From assembly GCA_002415855.1 (NCBI GenBank), contig DIAS01000084.1:1-16319 (forward strand): DNA of 16,319 nt. Reading direction: 5' to 3'. Position 1 is the first letter of the stretch. Every line of letters begins with the position of its first letter. Made by a program: the position numbers and the translations under genes. The notes beneath the pieces are model-generated. The model saw only the letters and a program-made list of their open reading frames with translations. It made no database searches and was not told the DNA's origin. This stretch comes from Bacteroidales bacterium UBA5072 (GTDB lineage Bacteria; Bacteroidota; Bacteroidia; Bacteroidales; UBA10428). Below, piece by piece: positions 13,096-16,319 of the stretch.

Positions 13096-14664
13096 ATGAG
13101 ACCTGCAAAATTACTTTACATTTTCATGCTGACTTTATTAGTTTTAAAAATTAATGGTCAGGATGTTCTTACAAATAATGGTCTGAATAAGATTTATTAT
13201 CCAAACGGCAAGCTTTCTAGTGAAGGTTATATGAGAAATGGTCAGCCGGACGGTTATTGGAGAACTTATTACCCATCAGGGATTATTAAATCTGAAGGAA
13301 ACAGAAAGAACCATTTGCTGGATAGCATCTGGGTGTTTTATAACGAAGCTGGAGATACGCTTCGAAAGGTTAGTTATGTCATGGGAAAGAGAAATGGTTA
13401 CTCAATTGAATATAATGTTCAGCATCTTCAGGATCCAATGTTACGTGGAAAGGTTGTTTCGAGGGAATTGTATGTCAATGATAAAAAGGAGGGTTTATCG
13501 ACGTATTATTTTGCAAACGGGAAACTGAGAGAAGAGGCACAATATGCAGATAATAAACGGAATGGCATAGCACGTGAATTTGATACCGATGGACAATTGA
13601 TCACCCTGCAACGATTTTACAACGGTATATTGGTGGAACGGGAAAAGATAAACAGAACTGATGAAAAGGGTCTTAAGCAGGGTATTTGGAAAACTTATTA
13701 TCCCAATGGACGGGTTAAAACTGAAGTCAATTATAAGGATGATTTGCTCAGTGGTTCTTATAAAGAATATGATGAATCCGGTAATGTTAGTGTATTGCTT
13801 CAGTACAGCAAAGGTTTGCTAATTGAACAAAAAGACACTGCTGATTTGGATATTGAAATTGTCAACCGGACGGATGAAGAAGGAAATATAATTTATTCGG
13901 GATCATACCGGAAAAATATTCCGGTCGGTATTCACAGAGAGTACGATAAGAATGGAAAAGTTACAAATGCATATTTGTATTCCGATAACGGTTCTAAAAT
14001 TGGTGAAGGTATTATTACCAATGAAGGAAAGAAAGAGGGTGCCTGGAAATACTATTACGACAGTGGTTCAGTAAGAGCAGCAGGGAATTTTTCCAATAAT
14101 CTTGAACAAGGCAATTGGAAGTTCTATTACGGTAATGGTAAGACTGAACAAACCGGAGTATTTAAAAACGGCAAGACTGACGGAGTTTGGAAGTGGTACT
14201 ATGAAAATGGAGATTTGAAAAGGGAAGAAGAATATTTTGAGGGCAGGGAAGAGGGTATTTGCGTTGAATATGACACGGTAGGAAATGTTATTACGAGCGG
14301 AAGTTATTTCGACGGTCAAAAAGAAGGTGAATGGGTGTATAAGGCAGGCGACTATTCTGAAAAGGGAAAATATGTTGGCGATTTGAAAGATGGGAAATGG
14401 CAGGCATATTATAGCGACGGTAAGCTTCGTTACGAGGGAAATTTTGTGCAGGGTAATCCTGATGGAGAGCACATCTTTTACTATCCGAATGGGAAGATAA
14501 AGGAATTGAATTATTATGTGATGGGCATTCAGGAAAAAAACTGGAAGAAATTTGATGAGAATGGATTGTTATTGATAACAATTACCTACCGTGATAACAA
14601 GGAATATAGGATCAATGGAGAAAAAGTTGAATTTGTTGAAAATGATGTCAAACTGATAGAATAA
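13096..14664 (+). CDS. secreted YwqK/MORN-repeat protein
   Basis: This 522-residue protein has a signal peptide (basic start, hydrophobic core about 6-18, likely cleavage after G21). About 17 tandem units of roughly 23-24 residues follow, each of the form G-x-W-x-x-Y-Y-x-x-G-x-h-x-x-x-g-x-Y-x-x-G. Clear units begin near GYWRTYYPSG, GIWKTYYPNG, GNWKFYYGNG, GVWKWYYENG and GKWQAYYSDG. Longer inserts occur after units 4, 6 and 8, two of them holding a related NRTDE-G sequence. Databases often call such proteins YwqK-family antitoxins, but nothing here suggests a toxin-antitoxin pair. Bacteroidota encode many exported examples of unknown function. It is packed between nadA (3 bp) and ruvB (10 bp), probably in one operon with them. 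Confidence 0.85.
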   Translation: MRPAKLLYIFMLTLLVLKINGQDVLTNNGLNKIYYPNGKLSSEGYMRNGQPDGYWRTYYPSGIIKSEGNRKNHLLDSIWVFYNEAGDTLRKVSYVMGKRNGYSIEYNVQHLQDPMLRGKVVSRELYVNDKKEGLSTYYFANGKLREEAQYADNKRNGIAREFDTDGQLITLQRFYNGILVEREKINRTDEKGLKQGIWKTYYPNGRVKTEVNYKDDLLSGSYKEYDESGNVSVLLQYSKGLLIEQKDTADLDIEIVNRTDEEGNIIYSGSYRKNIPVGIHREYDKNGKVTNAYLYSDNGSKIGEGIITNEGKKEGAWKYYYDSGSVRAAGNFSNNLEQGNWKFYYGNGKTEQTGVFKNGKTDGVWKWYYENGDLKREEEYFEGREEGICVEYDTVGNVITSGSYFDGQKEGEWVYKAGDYSEKGKYVGDLKDGKWQAYYSDGKLRYEGNFVQGNPDGEHIFYYPNGKIKELNYYVMGIQEKNWKKFDENGLLLITITYRDNKEYRINGEKVEFVENDVKLIE

Positions 14665-14674
14665 GGGATACCAA

Positions 14675-15697
14675 ATGAGTGATGAATTTGAAATCCGGCG
14701 CAATTTTGTAAGCGAAGAGGAGATGGAAATCGACAGGAGCATCCGTCCCCAATCTTTCAATGATTTCAACGGTCAGGAAAAGCTTGTTGATAATCTGAAG
14801 GTATTTGTTCAAGCCGCCAGGATGAGAGATGAAGCATTGGATCATGTCATACTTTCGGGCCCTCCTGGATTAGGAAAGACTACTCTGGCGAACATTATTT
14901 CCAACGAACTTAACAGCCATATTAAGGTTACCTCGGGACCTGTTCTTGAGAAGGCTGGTGATCTGGCTGGAATTCTTACTAATCTGGAAAAGAATGATGT
15001 CCTGTTTATCGATGAGATACACAGATTGAATGCTTCTGTTGAGGAATTCCTTTATGCTGCTATGGAAGATTATAAAATTGACCTGATCATTGATAAGGGA
15101 CCTGGCGCAAGATCAATTCAGCTTACATTAAATCCTTTTACGCTGATCGGTGCCACTACACGTGCTGGCCTGCTCTCAAGTCCTTTAAGGGCACGATTCG
15201 GAATCAATATGCATTTAGAGTATTATGATTCATATGTCCTTGAAAGGATAGTAAAGCGATCTGCCGCAATTTTACATATTGCTATCAAAGACAATGCGGC
15301 AAAAGAAATCGCATCCCGTTCACGGGGGACCCCTCGAATTGCCAATTCATTACTGCGAAGAGTCAGGGATTTTGCACAGGTAAATAGTATGGAAGAAATT
15401 AACATGAAGATTACTGAATATGCTCTTGAAGCATTGAATATTGATAAAAATGGCCTGGATGAAATGGACAATAGAATATTGCTTGCCATTATTGAAAAAT
15501 TTAATGGAGGACCGGTCGGCCTTAATACTATTGCTACTGCAGTCAGTGAAGATCCAGGTACCATTGAGGAAGTCTATGAACCGTTTCTGATAAAAGAAGG
15601 GTATATCAAACGAACTCCACGCGGCAGAGAGGTAACTCCGCTCACCTATAAACACCTTGGAAAGGAAAAGCCAGGTGAATTAACCCTGCTGTTCTGA
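14675..15697 (+). CDS. ruvB: Holliday junction branch migration ATPase
   Basis: RuvB is the hexameric AAA+ motor that, with RuvA, moves Holliday junctions in recombination and repair. The 340-residue protein is of normal length. Motifs in order are IRPQSFNDFNGQ (23-34), Walker A GPPGLGKTT (62-70), Walker B DEIH (113-116), sensor 1 GATTRAG (159-165), the arginine finger region LRARFG with R174 (171-176), and sensor 2 RGTPRIAN (217-224). A winged-helix DNA-binding domain ends the protein, with GGPVGL (278-283) and TPRGR (314-318). It starts ten bases after the MORN-like gene. ruvA and ruvC are not adjacent, which is usual for Bacteroidota. It converges with pheS. Confidence 0.96.
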   Translation: MSDEFEIRRNFVSEEEMEIDRSIRPQSFNDFNGQEKLVDNLKVFVQAARMRDEALDHVILSGPPGLGKTTLANIISNELNSHIKVTSGPVLEKAGDLAGILTNLEKNDVLFIDEIHRLNASVEEFLYAAMEDYKIDLIIDKGPGARSIQLTLNPFTLIGATTRAGLLSSPLRARFGINMHLEYYDSYVLERIVKRSAAILHIAIKDNAAKEIASRSRGTPRIANSLLRRVRDFAQVNSMEEINMKITEYALEALNIDKNGLDEMDNRILLAIIEKFNGGPVGLNTIATAVSEDPGTIEEVYEPFLIKEGYIKRTPRGREVTPLTYKHLGKEKPGELTLLF

Positions 15698-15735
15698 AAG
15701 GATCGCTTGAATTGTAAGAAATTCTGAAACCATTA

Positions 15736-16319
15736 TCAATAGGCACTTTTGAACTGGCTGATGAAACGAATATCATTTTCAAAATAGAGGCGAAGATCAT
15801 TGACCTGGTATTTAAGCATAGCTGTTCGCTCGATACCCATGCCAAAGGCAAATCCTGTATAAACCTTACTGTCAATAGAGGAGGCTTCAAGAACATTAGG
15901 ATCGACCATACCACAGCCTAAGATCTCTACGTAACCAGTATATTTGCAAACATTACAGCCTGATCCTCCGCAAATAGTACATGAAACATCAAGTTCTGCC
16001 GAAGGTTCTGTAAAGGGGAAAAAGGAGGGTCTCAGCCTTATCTGGGTTTTTTCACCGAACATCTCCCGTGCAAAAAAAAGCAATGTTTGTTTCAGGTCAG
16101 CGAAGGAAACATTTTTGTCAATATACAAACCCTCTACCTGGTGAAATATACAATGCGCTCTGGCAGATATAGCTTCGTTTCGGAATACACGTCCAGGAAA
16201 TATTTTCCGGATAGGTGGCTGATGCGTTTCCATCACCCTGACCTGCACCGATGAGGTATGGGTACGTAAAACAATGTCGGGATCCTTTTCTATGAAGAAG
16301 GTATCCTGCATATCCCTGG
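15736..16319 (-). CDS. pheS: phenylalanyl-tRNA synthetase alpha subunit, C-terminal part (partial)
   Basis: This is the C-terminal part of PheS, which with PheT charges tRNA-Phe. The gene runs off the right edge; the last visible codons read R-D-M-Q-D-T-F, as in the conserved HPARDMQDTF of the family, so the true start lies outside. Class II motif 2 is seen as VFRNEAISARAHCIFHQVEG, and motif 3 as FAFGMGIERTAML near the end. A C-x2-C-x4-C-x2-C group in CTICGGSGCNVC suggests a zinc site, found in many bacterial PheS proteins. The stop lies 38 bp from that of the convergent ruvB gene, with no clear terminator between them. Confidence 0.95.
   Translation of the reverse strand, partial: RDMQDTFFIEKDPDIVLRTHTSSVQVRVMETHQPPIRKIFPGRVFRNEAISARAHCIFHQVEGLYIDKNVSFADLKQTLLFFAREMFGEKTQIRLRPSFFPFTEPSAELDVSCTICGGSGCNVCKYTGYVEILGCGMVDPNVLEASSIDSKVYTGFAFGMGIERTAMLKYQVNDLRLYFENDIRFISQFKSAY

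Noticed and set aside
13096..14664. Toxin-antitoxin system, because such repeat proteins are often named YwqK antitoxin
   Set aside because: There is no toxin-like neighbour, and the protein has a signal peptide and a long repeat array, unlike an antitoxin.
13096..14664. CRISPR-like or other DNA repeat array
   Set aside because: The periodicity is at protein level with diverged codons; there are no identical DNA repeats with regular spacers anywhere in the window.
15698..15735. Terminator between ruvB and pheS
   Set aside because: No stem with a T-run is visible in these 38 bases.

Overview
The window looks like chromosomal DNA from a member of the Bacteroidota, probably an uncultured Bacteroidales or related lineage. 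The supporting signs are several matches to the Bacteroidota -7 promoter element TAnnTTTG, starts without Shine-Dalgarno sequences, a head-GIN (DUF2807) protein, a cytidylate kinase-like protein of PF13189 type, a DnaG primase with a degenerate zinc site, and a secreted YwqK/MORN-repeat protein. No rRNA, tRNA, CRISPR array, insertion sequence or phage gene was seen. Most of the content is housekeeping.

Layout. Positions 1-325 are non-coding and hold a promoter-like box followed by a strong hairpin with a T-run, so they may encode a small RNA. A stand-alone receiver protein and a SiaC-like (DUF1987) regulatory phosphoprotein follow. Next come a secreted head-GIN protein and an ABC-2 exporter pair (ATPase and permease, overlapping by 11 bp). 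ispD meets the permease tail to tail with no base between the stop codons. A divergently transcribed DUF2461 gene then converges on a cytidylate kinase-like gene. Divergent from that runs apt, a RIC/ScdA-like hemerythrin protein and a LuxR-type regulator with a degenerate receiver. dnaG and a VanZ-like gene follow behind their own promoter. On the minus strand, rpiB and an Rrf2 regulator form a two-gene operon whose 3' end overlaps the VanZ gene by 32 bp. A 452-bp AT-rich divergent region separates rpiB from nadA, a 17-repeat MORN-like protein and ruvB on the plus strand. The C-terminal part of pheS enters from the right edge on the minus strand.

How the parts may work together. The clearest regulatory structure is the rpiB/nadA intergenic region. 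It holds one perfect 21-bp palindrome, a degenerate second copy of it, and a second unrelated perfect 21-bp palindrome just downstream of the predicted nadA start of transcription. The first two sites lie at nearly the same distance (about -60 to -64) from the predicted rpiB and nadA promoters. That suggests a shared regulator, possibly the Rrf2 protein encoded in the rpiB operon. A weak common theme of iron-sulfur and nitrosative or oxygen stress links the Rrf2 regulator (three cysteines), NadA (a [4Fe-4S] enzyme) and the hemerythrin protein. That link is inference. No complete new system can be claimed from this sequence alone.
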